Part shown: positions 21,487 through 33,032 of the stretch, piece by piece | Layout: each line of letters begins with the position of its first letter | Numbering within the stretch: position 1 is the stretch's first letter | From: Vanrija pseudolonga | Lineage: Eukaryota > Basidiomycota > Tremellomycetes > Trichosporonales > Trichosporonaceae | Reading direction: 5' to 3' | NCBI RefSeq assembly: GCF_020906515.1 | Contig: NC_085849.1 | Location: forward strand, 2,418,001-2,482,000 | Length of the DNA stretch: 64,000 nt | The notes under the pieces: model-generated | The model's input: only the letters and a program-made list of their open reading frames with translations | Told to the model about the DNA's origin: nothing | Databases searched by the model: none | Position numbers and translations under genes: made by a program

Positions 21487-24400
21487 CTACATGAAGCCGA
21501 CCTGGTCGACGCCGAGCGCACGGCGGGCCGTGATGATGGCGACGAGTTCCTTGATGAGCTCCTCGAGTACGATGCAGTTGTCTAGAATCGAAGTGAGCGA
21601 GGCCTGGGTGGCGATCGCCGGCGACGCGGTGCCACCGTCGGTCTCGTCGGTTTGCTTGGCCCATGCGCCGCTAGTGACGCCGGGAACAGGTGCGACGTCG
21701 AGCAGGCCCGACTCTTCCAGCTGGGAGTAGTGCGTCTTGAACGGCGGCGAGGCTTGAGGCGGCTGTGATGGCCCGGGGGGCGCGAGCGCGCCGGGTGACG
21801 GCACCGGCACCGGCGCAGGCAATGGCCTGGAAGGTGTCGAAGGCGTCCCGGGCGTGTTGGGACTCGGGGCGTTGAGGAATGGCGTGCCCGGTCTCGGCGT
21901 GCTTGGTTGGCTATCGCGCTTCTTGCGGGGAGACGACCACAGTGCGCGGATCGAGCTTGCGAGGGTCGGCTTGCGCAGTGGTGGAGTTGACGGCACAAGT
22001 GACGGCGGTGGCAGCGGGGGCAGGCCAAAGCCGACATGCGACGACTCGACGTCTAGCATGGCGTTCATCGCCTCGTCCAGGTGGTCGGTGAACAGCAAAC
22101 CCTGTCTCCGCTCGGCCAGCAGTCTGTCAAAGTCCTCGACCGTGCCCCGGAACCGTCCAATGTGGCGGGTCAGGCCGCGGATGATCTGGTAGAGGGCGGG
22201 GAGTGTCGCGGTCGTGCGGGCAGGGACCGGCGGAGTACGGTTTCGCTCGTCATCCGAGCTGGCAGTCGAGTCCTGGCTTGATCGCCTTTGCATCTCCTCC
22301 CACGGGTCGGCGGGAACATCCTTGATGTCGTACAGGAGCCAACCGGACAACGAGCGGTTCGGGCAGCGAGCAATGGCGGCCAAGGATCCCGTAAGGGCCA
22401 CGTTCTCGTCTGGTGACGCAGTAAACCAGGCGCACAGTGCACCCATGAGGGACTGGACCAGAGGGTCGGACGGCGAGAGGGAATGTTGCAATGGGTCGGC
22501 AACAAAGTCGCCGACACGCAAGAGGGCAGGCTTGCCGTCATCCGAAACAAACTGGAGGGGGATCCTTGACAGTTGCCAACACCTGTCAACTTCAATGAGC
22601 GCATGGGTATCCGACAGGTAAGCTGCAAACCCTGTCGCCGTGTCCATACCTCCCTGCAGAGCATCGTCTAGACGCGGCACAAGTGCACTGTACAATTCTG
22701 GCTCTTGCAGGTGAACGTCTGTTGAGTTGACTGGCTTGGGCAGGTGGGTCTCGGCCCACTCCTTGGCACCGACTGGCGGCAGTGTCCGACGGGCTGTGGC
22801 TGTGGCGGAGGGGTCACGCACGACAGCCAAGAGTGACGGGGTGACACGACCGCAGTGATCACCGAGGAGGGTGTAGACGAGGTGCATTGCCGCGGCCACG
22901 CTGGCAGCATTCTCGGACTGGAGGTTCTCGAGGATGAGGTCGCGGAGGGTGAAGCGTTCCTCGGCGTGGTAGTTGGGCGCAGCGCCAGGTGCTGGTACGT
23001 AGTCCATCGCACCAGTCTTTCGGCGTGGCCGCTCCTGGTTCGGCGAACCTGTTGTTGTGCGGATAGTCGAGTCCATGAGTGCGTCCAGGATACGGTGGAG
23101 GACGGCTCCGTCCTCGAGGTTGCCTAAAAGAACGTTGAGGTACGTGAGCACGGCGACTGCGCTGCCGTCGGTGCTAGAGCACTCAAGAATGGAGGGGTAG
23201 AGGACGTTGTCGACAAACGCTGTCTGGATGGCATCGAGCGTCGCGTCGGACACTGCTCTCCCAAGCACCTGGGCGGAGGACACTGTCCGGGCTTGAGGAT
23301 CAGCGTGCAACGTCGGCGATGAGCAGCGGTAGAGGATGTCCTGGAGGAACCCAAACTGCTTGATCAACGTGTCGAGTTGGTTGCGCACGTCAATGTCAGT
23401 CGAGGGGATTAAGTCGTCGCGGTCGCTGTCGTCGTCCCTCTTAGTCCCGGCGCCGATGGTCATGCCTGCTGTCGCAGGTGCCGCCGTCGCAGCCTTCTCG
23501 CCGTCGACGGACGCCAGCTCTGCAAGCGAAGGCACCTGGAGCTTGGTCGGAAGGACAGAATAAGCTGCGCCAAGGCCAGCAGCCATGACGTCGGCAAAGT
23601 CGCCGTCGAGGATGTATTCTGCCAGCGCGTCACGCGCGTCCTGCAACGGGTCCAATCCTTCCCCAACGGGAGTGAGCGACAGGTTGTCTGCCCCCTCTTC
23701 TCCCGGTGGCAAGAAGGTGATATCGAAGAGGAACAGCAGACCTGCTCGCGCAAAGTCTCCGGTGCGGCCCTCGCGGTGGACAAACCGGAGGAGGTACGAG
23801 AAGAGTAAGAACTCGAAGTGGGCTGCTGTCGCCTCGGTGTCGGTCGTGCGCGTCGACGCCGTCTTGGATCTCGACGTGTCGATTGATGGGACGGGAGATA
23901 GGGCGCGGCCAGGCTGCGGCGCGCCAGACGACAGGTGCGGCAGGAGCCAGCCCTTGTCGTGGAAGAATATCAATAACAGTGGTGGGCTGCATTGAGGGTC
24001 AGCGGTGCGCTCGCCACCGGCGGGTTGGATACCCACTACGCTCTCATCCGGGAGCAGAGGATACACATGAGGTCGACGAGGTCCTCCTCGAGTTCGCCCT
24101 CCCATCCGTAGTCGTCCTCGTCCGCCGCGGCCCCAAAGACACGCGCCTCGCCGTCATAGTGCTCCTCTGGCAGGTCGCCGATGCACGAGCGCAGGAGGCG
24201 GCGGAGCGGGCGGTGTACGGCATTGTGCACTAGGAAGCGCTCGGAGAGCAGCACAACGAGGTTGTTGACGGTGCGCAGTACCTCGGCTGGTGCGTTAGCC
24301 CATAGTGTGGGGAAGACACGACGACCCACCCTTGATGCCGTGGGGCCGGTCGCGCTCGCACAGGCGTTCGAGCTGCGCCAGCATGTCATTTCGGAGGAAG

Positions 24401-24787
24401 TACTCGAGGCAGGCGCCAGTGGTGCTGGGGGAGTCAGCTGGGTCCGGGGGGGTGACCAACACAACTCACTCCTCGTCTGTTCGGTTGCTCTCGTATACTA
24501 GCGCGTCCACAATGTGCTTGAGGTGCCGCGGCACGTCGGTCGTGAGGATGCCTCTGTTGTTGTCAGTTGAGACGACTCCTACCAACTCACCTCCGGAGCT
24601 GGCGCTCGTCGGGATGCTCGAGCGTGTCCTGCAGACTGTGAGATTGGGTGACACTGCATCAACGAGTCGCACCCACCTTCACTACCAGCCAGGCATCTTC
24701 AAAGTCCTTGAAGTCGTCGGGGGCCTGCACCGGCACGGCAGGCTTGGGCGCCTGGAGGAGGCGCGTGAAGAACGTGGATACCTCCAT
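21487..24787 (-). CDS. FHIP-family (RAI16-like) FTS-Hook-interacting protein
   Basis: Six exons (24787-24677, 24628-24591, 24553-24470, 24424-24330, 24286-24040, 23986-21487) give 1024 residues. The start MEVSTFFTRLLQAPKP and the alpha-helical N-terminus, LEYFLRNDMLAQLERLCERDRP, the NNLVVLLSERFLVH segment and above all LLFSYLLRFVHREGRTGDFARAGLLFL mark the FHIP/RAI16-like fold. In Aspergillus, FhipA with Hook and FTS links dynein to early endosomes. The C-terminal ~250 residues contain a Pro/Ser-rich disordered tract with SPRKKRDSQPSTPRPGTP. The gene faces LIS1, with only 261 bases between the stops, so two dynein-pathway genes are adjacent. All phases close; the donor at 24039 (gtagtg) is weak, but its acceptor joins exactly to PPLLLIFFHDKGW. 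Confidence 0.83.
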
Positions 24788-25175
24788 GCTTGCGTGCGTG
24801 CATTAGCTGGATCTGGTCATGGCGTGTCGAGGTCGAGGTGGTGAGGGGGTGATGCAGCAAGTGACTGGAGGAGCGACGACGAGAGCCAGAGGCGACGAAG
24901 TGAGATGGTGCAACAATGGTGGTAGCGTCGCGTGCACGTACCCCCTCCACTTTTGGTGCATCGTGGCGGGAGGGACAGCCGCCCGTGGCGGGCGGGGAGC
25001 CAAGCAACGGGTGGCAAATTTGTGGCAGCATGGGCCTTCTGCCGGCAAGAATACATCGTGCATGGGGGACAGAGCTCTAGGATGTCTATAAGATACAGTA
25101 CATGATGGGTACGATGCTCTGGGGCAAATGTCTGTTAATGGCACTGAGAACGTGGTGGTGACAATGGCCTGATTG
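24788..25175. other. Intergenic region between two minus-strand genes
   Basis: Holds the upstream region of the FHIP gene and the 3' flank of the Prm10-like gene. A tctataagata sequence near 25083 is not placed convincingly for either gene. No gene seen. Confidence 0.45.
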
Positions 25176-28100
25176 TTAGAAGGAGAAGATGCCTGCTCCG
25201 CGCCTTCTGGAGCCGCCAAAGGGATGAGTAACGACTGGAACGGGTTAGCAGACATTCCATCAAGGGTTGAACCCATGTGCTTACCAGCTGCGACGAACAG
25301 GCCGACACTGCAGAGGCGTCAGCAGGCGCTCGATAGCAACCCCAAATCACTCACGTTAGACCAATAGCAACCGATACGAGCTGCTGGGCGACGCCAAAGC
25401 CAGTGCTGTACTGCTCTGCCGAGTTATTCTTCGACGCGTCGGCGACAAACGAGAAGATGCCGCCCTGCGAGAGACCCGAGGGTAGCTGGAAGAGGATGCC
25501 CGTGACCATGACGTGGAAGCTTGCACCCTTGGAGAAGAACCGGCCGTACATGTTGCCCAGGAGGCCGACGACGAACGAGCCGAGGGCCGAGACAATGTCC
25601 GAGCGGCCTTGGAACGCCTGCGGGAGCGATGCAAAGTGGTTGGTCACCCAGCCGGCTACACTGATGAGGACCATGATCGGGAGCTCCTTTGCAAAGATGG
25701 GCTGCTGGTTTCTCAGGGACAGGAGGCAGGAGTAGGCAGGTACGCAGAGGTAGTCTGGAAGGTCAGCATGGCCATGGTTGTACACGCCACATACACCAAT
25801 ATCCACTCGGCTTGCTCATGTACCACGGGGAGCCCGCATAGTGCGTGTTACTACACGTGTAGTCGTCTGCGTTGAGCACGCCGACTTTTCTTATCTTGAA
25901 GTAGACCTCTGCGCCGATCGAGATGCCAAAGCCAAGGAAGAGCGAGTAGATGACCGAGTAGCCTATTCTCACTGCGCCTGCAGTGATGTTGCGTGACGCG
26001 AGCTCGAGCGCGCCAGTGAGGACAATGTACCCTGGCAGGATGAGGACCACGCCGCCCGACACGAGGGCCGTGTAGCAAAAGTAGTGGGTGGACGCGAGCA
26101 CGGCGGCGACGAACGAGATCAGCGTGGCGACCGTGATCTCGAACACATTATTGAGCATGTCGTTGCGCGCGGCGACGATCTGCACAGACACGAGAAACGC
26201 GCCGAGGACGAAACACATGAGCGCGTCGATGAACGAGCCGTAGAAGGACGGGATGGAGATGAACACGGAACACAGGCCGCCGATCAGGATCGTCTGCCAC
26301 GTGTTGTAGATTGGCGGCGTGGTCATGAGGGTGTCGAGCTCGCGCGACGCGTCCTCGACCGACACGCGGTCGTGCACGACGTCCCAGTAGATGTTGTGCG
26401 TGGCCAGCAGCTTGCCGAGGTCGAGCCCCGTGACCTGCTTCAAGAATTTCGTTTCCGACGTGTGCGTCGCGTCGTCGCCGAAGGACACGAGCATCGTGTT
26501 CGGCAGGTACACCACCTGCGCGTTGATCTCGAGCACCTTTGCGGTCGCTTGGATCTGGGTTTCGAGCCGGTGCGATGGCGACCCGAACATCATGAGCGCG
26601 CGCGCGAGCTTGAGGATGAACTGCTGCCGCGCGATCACTGCGGCAACGTGCTGGATGATGAATATCTCCTGCTTCTTCTTCTTCTCCTTCTCCTTCTTGC
26701 GCCGCTTCTTCTCGGCCTCCCACTCGCGCCGGCGTTGCTCGTCACGCCGACGCTCGTCATCGACCTCGAAGTAACTCGAGCCGTTCTTCTCGTCTGGCGT
26801 GGTGCGTGCCGAGCGGATCCCGAGGCCGGGCAGTCGCTCAAATGACTTGAGGTGGAGTGGGGTGGGGCGCTTGGGCTTGCGCTTCATGGTGAGGACGTTG
26901 TCGAACGACTTGTTCCGCGGGAGAGACTCGGGCTCGAGCGTCTCGGTCATGCCCTCGACCACCGTCGAGACAGAGTACGTGCTGTCTGGCCGCTGCTGCG
27001 GGTCCGGCGAGGGGTGGGGCAACGACCCCGATGCTGATCGTGGTGACTCGGACGCGGACTTCTCCCCCAGAGTGTACCGGTTCAGATGGTACCCGTGCTT
27101 CTTGGCGGCCGGCATCAGCGTCGCGGACGACGGGACGGCCGCAGCGCCTATAGCACCCGAGGACTGCACGAGCGCGCCGAAGACGCCGGCGCCAGACCGC
27201 GCCGTCTTGGGCCGGTCCGTGTCCCTCCACGCGCCGACGGCCTTCTGGAAGGACCCCAGCAGACCAGGGCTCGGCTCGTTATAGTCTCGGTCCGCGATGC
27301 TCGTCTCCGACTTGGAGCGCTTGTGCTCCCCAAAGCTGGGGGACGCGGGGCTCGAGTCCTGCGATAGCCGGCTCCGGCGCTTCCACGGCAAGCTGCTGTT
27401 CTTCTTCGCCGGGCCATGCTGCTGCTCGCTGTCGTCCTCGATCGAGCCGGCGGTCGACGGCGGCCGCGAGCTCGCAGGCGTCGAGTGCCCAGACTGCATC
27501 TGTTGCTGGTTGTACAGCGCCAGCAGGGACGATAGCACCGACGTGCCCCCCGCAATCGGGGGCATGCCGCCCGGTGGGCCATTCAGCGGCGGGTTGATGG
27601 GCGGGTTGACCCGCGGAGGGGCGCCGTCGCCATGCAACGGCGTCTGCGAGTCGGTGCTGATGCGACGCTCGTGGTGGTCGGCAGCCTTACGTGACTGTGT
27701 ATCCCTTCTCCTTATCGTGCCACCGGCCTTGGTACCACGGCGGCGCAACAGACCCCACTTGTTGGTATGAGATCGCACCAGGTCGGCCGCCTGCCGCATC
27801 TCCTCGGCCGGGGCATCCGGCGCGGACGGCAGCCCATCCGTCTCTCCAGGCGGGACATACGACGTGACCTGGTCGCTGACGCCGCTGTCGAGGATCCTCT
27901 CCTCGGTCCTCTCGTCGTCGTCCGAGGGAGGCATCGGCGCGTCGTCAAGGCGGTAGTCGTAGTCTTCCCCGTCCTCGCCGGCGCCGCCGATCGACGAGCC
28001 CATGCTCGCGAGACTGATCCCGCTGAGCCCGGTCGGCGCGGTGCGGTGGCTCGCGAAGCGCTCGAGCGCAATGTTCACGCTGGACAGGTTGTCGGCGCTC

Positions 28101-28378
28101 ACCCCGCTCTGCTCGGACGTGTGCGTCGCCACCGGCGCGAGGTTGACCACATGGTCGGCAGTCCACTGCACCCTGCGCGGCGTGCGCGTGCCCGACGACG
28201 CCGGGAGGCTCAGGCTCGGGCCGCCGCCGCCGGGGACAGCGTCTCCCTGTGTTGGGTCGCCGAGATCGACGTGCGCAAACTCGGACAGCCGCACGTCAGA
28301 GTGCACGCGCAGGATCGGCGTGCCAGGCGCCGTGCGCCGAGTATCCGGCGGCTCGTGGAACGGGTCGTCTGGCACCAT
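25176..28378 (-). CDS. Prm10/ThrE-family multi-spanning membrane protein
   Basis: Four exons (28378-25795, 25754-25355, 25307-25285, 25234-25176) give 1021 residues. The long N-terminus (about 1-560) is disordered and Ser/Pro/Arg-rich. A basic Lys/Glu helix (KKRRKKEKEKKKK) then leads into the ThrE domain: HVAAVIARQQFILKLARALMMFGSPSHRLE, NTMLVSFGDDATHTSETKF and about ten hydrophobic helices (IGGLCSVFISIPSFYGSFIDAL, VATLISFVAAVLAS and others, each cut here by loops). The tail GGSRRRGAGIFSF, reached only by splicing the 23-base third exon, is a hallmark of Prm10-like fungal proteins. In yeast the homologue is pheromone-regulated; bacterial relatives export threonine. The transported substrate here is unknown. 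The gene lies immediately upstream of the secreted-peptide cluster, transcribed away from it. Confidence 0.9.
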
Positions 28379-29613
28379 TGACGTTGGGGGAGGCGGGGGT
28401 TCAGGCTGCTGCTTTGGGCTGTGATGTAGCCGACAAGCTTATCTTGTTAGGATGATGCTCAGTGTCAGGATGCAACACTGCTGTTGCCCATGGTCACGCC
28501 GTGTTGTTGCTATCTTGCTGGTTGCTGCTCGGTTGACACCCTCCCGACGACACCACTTCCGGCCAATGCAAACGAGCGGAGCCCACCTCCGCCCACCACT
28601 GCAGCAAGCAGCGTCATGACCCCCAAACTAACAACCTGCGTCATTTTGCTCCCCGACCCTGCGGCACGCGCCTGCACTGCCGCCGGCATCGCGCAGCAAC
28701 CCACACCACGCCGAGCACCCTCAAGTGCAGCTCGCACCGCCGACTCCTGCACTACCCACGGGGCGGATGACGATGCGCAGCTGAATGCAAACCTGCCCGC
28801 ACACCGATGAGGCTGGAACGTCCACATTGCACCTCCGCACCGGGGTTACGACGGTGCTACGCACTTCTTGGCGACTGTCTTGTGCGCGGGTCGTTGCGGC
28901 CGTTCTACGCGGGATACGCGTGCAGCTAGCTGGTCCTTCGTCTCCGCAGATGCTTGTCTCGCGGTGACTTTAGCGCGTGGTGGATGTCGGCGTGCTCCGT
29001 TTCCTTCGCTGTCGCCGAGAAGCCGTCACGCTGCTGGCCAATTCGTCATTGAGGCAGATAGATGTCGTGCCACGTCGACGAGTCGAGAGATAGGTGAGCG
29101 ATAGCAAGTATGCTAGTGAATGGCTATGTTGCGCTTGACGAACTTGACTAGACGTAGGGAGTGCATCTCAACCGACTGCGACGCCCCGTGCAGGCTACTG
29201 AGGGGCCCCATGTTCCACCTCCCATGAGGCGCGGACGACAAGAAGCAACGCGGTGGTGGCTGTAATGCGGTGGTGACTACCTCGTTAGGCATGCTGGTTG
29301 TGCAAGGCGTTGCTGTCGACATACTTCCCCGAGTACACACTGCTGTACACGCCGAACACAACGCGTCCCTAGGCGGGCGGCGCCCATACAGCGCGAGGGC
29401 GGCGTGGCTGCGTGACGCCTACGCCATGCCGCTCGGCACCTATGGCGCCCAGTGGGACAGAAGCTTCGATGCCACCAACACCCTTCTCCCACACACGCCA
29501 AGCAGAGTGATTCTCTTCTCGCGCTCTCGCACCGCCAGTGAGAAGCCTACATAAGCCCCTCCACACCGCATCGTCTCACCTCTTCTTTGTCACCACCACC
29601 ACCACCGACGACC
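28379..29613. other. Intergenic region between Prm10-like gene and peptide cluster
   Basis: About 1.2 kb shared by the upstream regions of the Prm10-like gene (minus) and the first peptide gene (plus). Frames on both strands overlap and resemble nothing. A cataagc TATA-like element lies at 29550-29556, about 64 bases before the peptide gene ATG, followed by a cac-repeat leader. Confidence 0.5.
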
Positions 29614-29796
29614 ATGAAGCCCGCCGTCATCCTCCTCCTCGTCGCCACCGCGCTCGCCATGCCCATCCCCAAGCCTGACGCCGATGCCGTCGCCGTCGCC
29701 GGCCCCCAGACGGGCTGGTGGCACCAGAACGACGGCCCTCTGCCCCTCTGGAAGAAGATCGCCGCCGCTGAGGCCGAAGCCGAGCCTGAGAAGTAA
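29614..29796 (+). CDS. Secreted peptide precursor 1, single Trp-ended core
   Basis: 60 residues, single exon. A short Lys and a hydrophobic stretch (MKPAVILLLVATALA) form a signal peptide with an ALA cleavage motif at about residue 15. A short pro-segment made of Pro/Ala/Asp dipeptides (DADAVAVAGP) follows. The only core is about TGWWHQNDGPLPLW (33-46), ending in Trp immediately before Lys47-Lys48, a likely Kex2-type cut. The tail is AEAEAEPEK. I choose the ATG at 29614 because it alone gives a clean signal peptide and follows a cac-rich leader. It shares architecture and the G-P-x-x-x-W-dibasic end with the four genes downstream. Function unknown; a secreted signalling peptide is my inference. 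Confidence 0.7.
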   Translation: MKPAVILLLVATALAMPIPKPDADAVAVAGPQTGWWHQNDGPLPLWKKIAAAEAEAEPEK

Positions 29797-31187
29797 CATG
29801 TAGGAGGCGGTGCAAGGTTGGCTGGCTCATGCACACCCAGGTACCATGCCTCTCTCGGCCGCCGTGAAATCGGGAGAAGGTGTCGTGGGCAGTCAGGCCC
29901 GCCGCGGGCTGATTTAGGCCGTAGTCATGGCGTATGGAAGAGTTGGGTGGTCTGCGGAGCGAATGTGGCAGAGTGCATGTGGCGTTGACGGCTTACCGAC
30001 ACTGGGCAAGTCGAGAGGGCCATGGTCGAAGACGATACATTCGCTTTAAGGTTAAATCTCCCGGTACGACGAATACTAGGGCTCTTATCCCCGCATACGA
30101 GTTGACCGGCACGGACAAGTGTGGCACTGAGAACCAGAACACTGCCCCACAAAGGAACCACGCGAGCACTCGGCGACGAAACTTGCCGCAACCTTCGTCT
30201 TTGGACCGCAGGACCTGATGACTCGGAGAGTATTCTTCGTCCCTTGGGACGGTCGGAGACACGAGCTCGGTCGACCGTTCCCCCCTTGTAACTGATGACT
30301 CGGGGAGTAGTAATGGTACCTTGAGCATGTCCGAGAGCCTCACTAACTCTGCCTACAGCGTCCACCACGCCTCGTCTCCTCATCGTGGAGAAGAACGCAC
30401 TCCTATCAACCATGCATCCACCTACCCAGGACCACAGCTGGTAGACCGAACCTTCTCGTGGCACTCGTCCGCTCCCCCACCCATACCCCATTAAAACCCC
30501 CTGCCACGTTATCCTCCGAGCCCACCTCGGTGTACCTCTGGGTACCTCGAGTCGTCTGAACCGCAGGTACAGAACAGCGGATTCTCACAGAGGGGGCATT
30601 GCTCTTTTGCCATAGTAAGCGTGAACGTGACCTGGCAAACTTACGAATTATGCCGCGATTTTCCTGCGTCACGAGGAATCCGTGGCAGGACATATGCCAC
30701 TAAACGCCTTAAGGTTGGCCTACGACTCTCTACGCCGGACCTCGCGCCTTTGTTCAAAAGGCAAAGGCCCCTCGTCGCCCCTCCTCGGGCCGGCCGGCGG
30801 CGGTGCCCACTCTGCCCATCGGCATATGCCACGGAGCACAGTTATACCTCATGGCTCCGAGCCAGCCGGCGGGCACGCACAAACACCTCGGTCAGGACCC
30901 CTTCTGCCGGCACCCGCACCTTCCAAGAGCCGCGGCTACTCCACTCCGACCCTCTACGTCTCGACATGGCACCGTCTTCTCCGCGCTCTGTACCTCTCCA
31001 GCACGCAGGGGTAGGGTACCTCTCGGCCTCACACCCGCTCCGTGAGAGTCGCTTGCTTGCCCCACTGTGTGCGGCTGTGATAGGTATGTAAACCACCCGA
31101 CGAATCGCCCCAGCCCCGTCTTTCCCATCAACCACCCACCACCTGCCACATCCCCGCGACTCCACCTTTCACCAAATACTCGCAACC
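29797..31187. other. Intergenic region within the peptide cluster
   Basis: 1.4 kb with no convincing gene; the longest frames (about 156-188 codons) lack family features. It contains a short direct repeat (30215-30232 and 30292-30309). TGTAAA at 31086-31091 lies about 100 bases before the next ATG. Confidence 0.5.
30215..30309. repeat. Pair of 18-base near-identical direct repeats
   Basis: CTGATGACTCGGAGAGTA at 30215-30232 recurs as CTGATGACTCGGGGAGTA at 30292-30309, one mismatch, 77 bases apart. Both lie between the first and second peptide genes. They could be regulatory sites or the remains of a local duplication; nothing else about them is known. Confidence 0.6.
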
Positions 31188-31442
31188 ATGAATGCCACTC
31201 TTCTCCTCCTCGCCGCAATTGCTGCCACCGCCATTGCCGCCCCCGCCGCTAAACCTGAAGCCGACGCTGACGCTGGAAGGTGGGGTAACGAGGGAAACGC
31301 CGATTGGAAGCGCGATGCCGACGCCGGGAGGTGGGGCAACGAGGGTCCCGCCGATTGGAAGCGCGATGCCGACGCCGACGCCGCAGGGTGGGGGAATGTC
31401 AAGGGCCCTGCCCACTGGAAGCGCGACGACGTTACATCCTAA
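31188..31442 (+). CDS. Secreted peptide precursor 2, three Trp-ended repeats
   Basis: 84 residues, single exon. Signal peptide MNATLLLLAAIAATAIAA with an AIAA cleavage region at about 18. Then KPEADADA and three units: GRWGNEGNADW (30-40), GRWGNEGPADW (47-57) and AGWGNVKGPAHW (66-77), each followed by KR and a DADA-type spacer, with a short DDVTS tail. The arrangement (signal, X-Ala/X-Asp dipeptides, core, Lys-Arg) is the plan of yeast alpha-factor precursors and KEX2-processed repeat proteins. The third core has drifted from the first two but keeps Gly-Trp-Gly, a Gly-Pro and the terminal Trp. Intronless, unlike most neighbours. Receptor and role unknown. Confidence 0.78.
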   Translation: MNATLLLLAAIAATAIAAPAAKPEADADAGRWGNEGNADWKRDADAGRWGNEGPADWKRDADADAAGWGNVKGPAHWKRDDVTS

Positions 31443-32591
31443 GGCGTAGTGTTGGATGTCGAACTGTGGCTAACATCACAGCAGCTGAAGCACTCGATGG
31501 AAGTGTTCTCCGTAGAAGTGTCAACTCCGCTCAAGTACATGCACAGGGTACTCATACTCCTGTGTTTAGCCTGTCTTTAGCAGATGAATTATTGCCTCCA
31601 GCTTACACGCTCCTTCTGCATTTGCCTCGGCTCCTGGCGTGTCGCGTCGCATCGGAAACAGTTGTTCTCGTTAACTATCTATCGCCACACTTGTTTCCCG
31701 ACGGAACTTGCGCCACGGTTGGAGCGATCAACGACCATCTATCGCCCACTTTGCCATCCGTAATCAAGTCTGGTCAAGGTTTAATATCAACCCGCCCCCT
31801 CCTTCTTGCTCACTGGTCTTCATCCTACCCGCAGTCCAAGCTCCGATTCCTCCTTGTCTCGGCGCCCAGATCTCCTGCCACAGGCACGCAGGGCTGCGCC
31901 TGCCTGGCAACCAGTGACATACGCTCCAACCTGTGGCTCATGTTGCTGTCGTGGCTGTCGTGGCTCGCGTTAAAGCCCTGCAAGCACGGCCCAGAACGCT
32001 TGGGCGATCCTGGCGTTTCAGGCGCGTCTGGACGGAGTTAAGGACAGCTGGGGAGCCAGGAATCACTTCCAGGTCGGCGCGGGGGCTCCAGTGACGGCAT
32101 ATTGCTAGGCGTGCCGTCATCAGCCAGTCAATGTCCGCCCGGCCCAAGGCATCCGGCTGCCGAGCCAGCTGGAGCACTTCACGTCCACAGCAGACGAACC
32201 CAGGACGATGCGGAAACCGAAGACAGGGCAGATTGATAGGAGGAACCCAGGTACTCCAGCCGCTTCTCCGTCCATGGCACACACGCGCACACACTCTTCG
32301 CTTATCCGTGGCACCTGGGGGGGCCAGCTGACCTTGGGGCTAGGCATCCGTCCGGACTCTCGTCATCAACCCTCGTCCTCGCGGCACCATCTGCTGAGAA
32401 CCCCTTGTGTGCCGGCTCCCAGGCGCATCGGATGACCCACGTCGCGGCACATTCGGCACACTTGCACCACCCTCGCGACTGCCGCCTGCGTTTCGTCCGA
32501 TTTTCAATGTGGGGCGACGCGTACTTAAACCCGTCGGGCCAAGTCCAACTCCACTCCCCCTTCTCCCACCAACCTCTCAGCAACCACAACC
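31443..32591. other. Intergenic region within the peptide cluster
   Basis: 1.15 kb, no gene recognised. The open frame continuing past precursor 2 in another phase (to 32041) is composed of out-of-frame repeat and unremarkable sequence. ACTTAAAC at 32523-32530 is a TATA-like element about 65 bases before the next ATG. Confidence 0.5.
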
Positions 32592-33032
32592 ATGAAGGTC
32601 TCCCTTGCCCTCCTCTTCGCCCTCTCGGCTTCGGCCATCGCCGCCCCCGTGGCCGCTCCCGACGCTGCCCCTGTCGCCGCCCCCGAGGCCGACAACGCGG
32701 CGCGCTTCATTGGCTGGGGCGCCATCTCCGGACCCCCCAAGTGGAAGAAGGACGCTGAGGCCGTCGAGGCCCGCGCCCCCGAGGCCGACAAGGAGACCCG
32801 CGACGCCGATGCCTTCATTGGTTGGGGTGCCATCTCTGGCCCCCCCAAGTGGAAGCGCTTCATCGGCTGGGGCGCCATCTCTGGTCCCCCCAAGTGGAAG
32901 AAGGATGCTGACGCCTTCATTGGTTGGGGCGCCATCTCTGGTCCTCCCAAGTGGAAGCGTTTCATCGGCTGGGGCGCCATCTCGGGTCCCCCCAAGTGGA
33001 AGAAGGACGCTGAGGCCAGCGAGGAGCAGTAA
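32592..33032 (+). CDS. Secreted peptide precursor 3, five identical 13-residue cores
   Basis: 146 residues, single exon. Signal peptide MKVSLALLFALSASAIAA, an Ala/Pro-rich pro-segment, then five copies of FIGWGAISGPPKW at 39-51, 75-87, 90-102, 109-121 and 124-136. Each is followed by KK or KR, alternating; copies 2-3 and 4-5 are joined directly by KR, the others by DA/EA dipeptide spacers. The five DNA copies differ only at third positions (att/atc, ggc/ggt, tcc/tct/tcg, gga/ggc/ggt, ccc/cct), so the peptide is held constant while the DNA drifts. The core starts with an aromatic/aliphatic pair and ends in Pro-Pro-Lys-Trp. A splice-donor-like cgtaagt lies just after the stop, so a 3' UTR intron is possible. 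Confidence 0.85.
   Translation: MKVSLALLFALSASAIAAPVAAPDAAPVAAPEADNAARFIGWGAISGPPKWKKDAEAVEARAPEADKETRDADAFIGWGAISGPPKWKRFIGWGAISGPPKWKKDADAFIGWGAISGPPKWKRFIGWGAISGPPKWKKDAEASEEQ

Noticed and set aside
31304-32041. 245-codon frame overlapping precursor 2
   Set aside because: Its start is precursor 2 read out of frame; the remainder lacks features and the precursor frame has a signal peptide and repeats.
32592-33032. Regularly spaced near-identical 39-base units that might be read as a minisatellite or CRISPR-like array
   Set aside because: The units are in frame, encode identical peptides and are separated by coding spacers with dibasic sites; the organism is a fungus.
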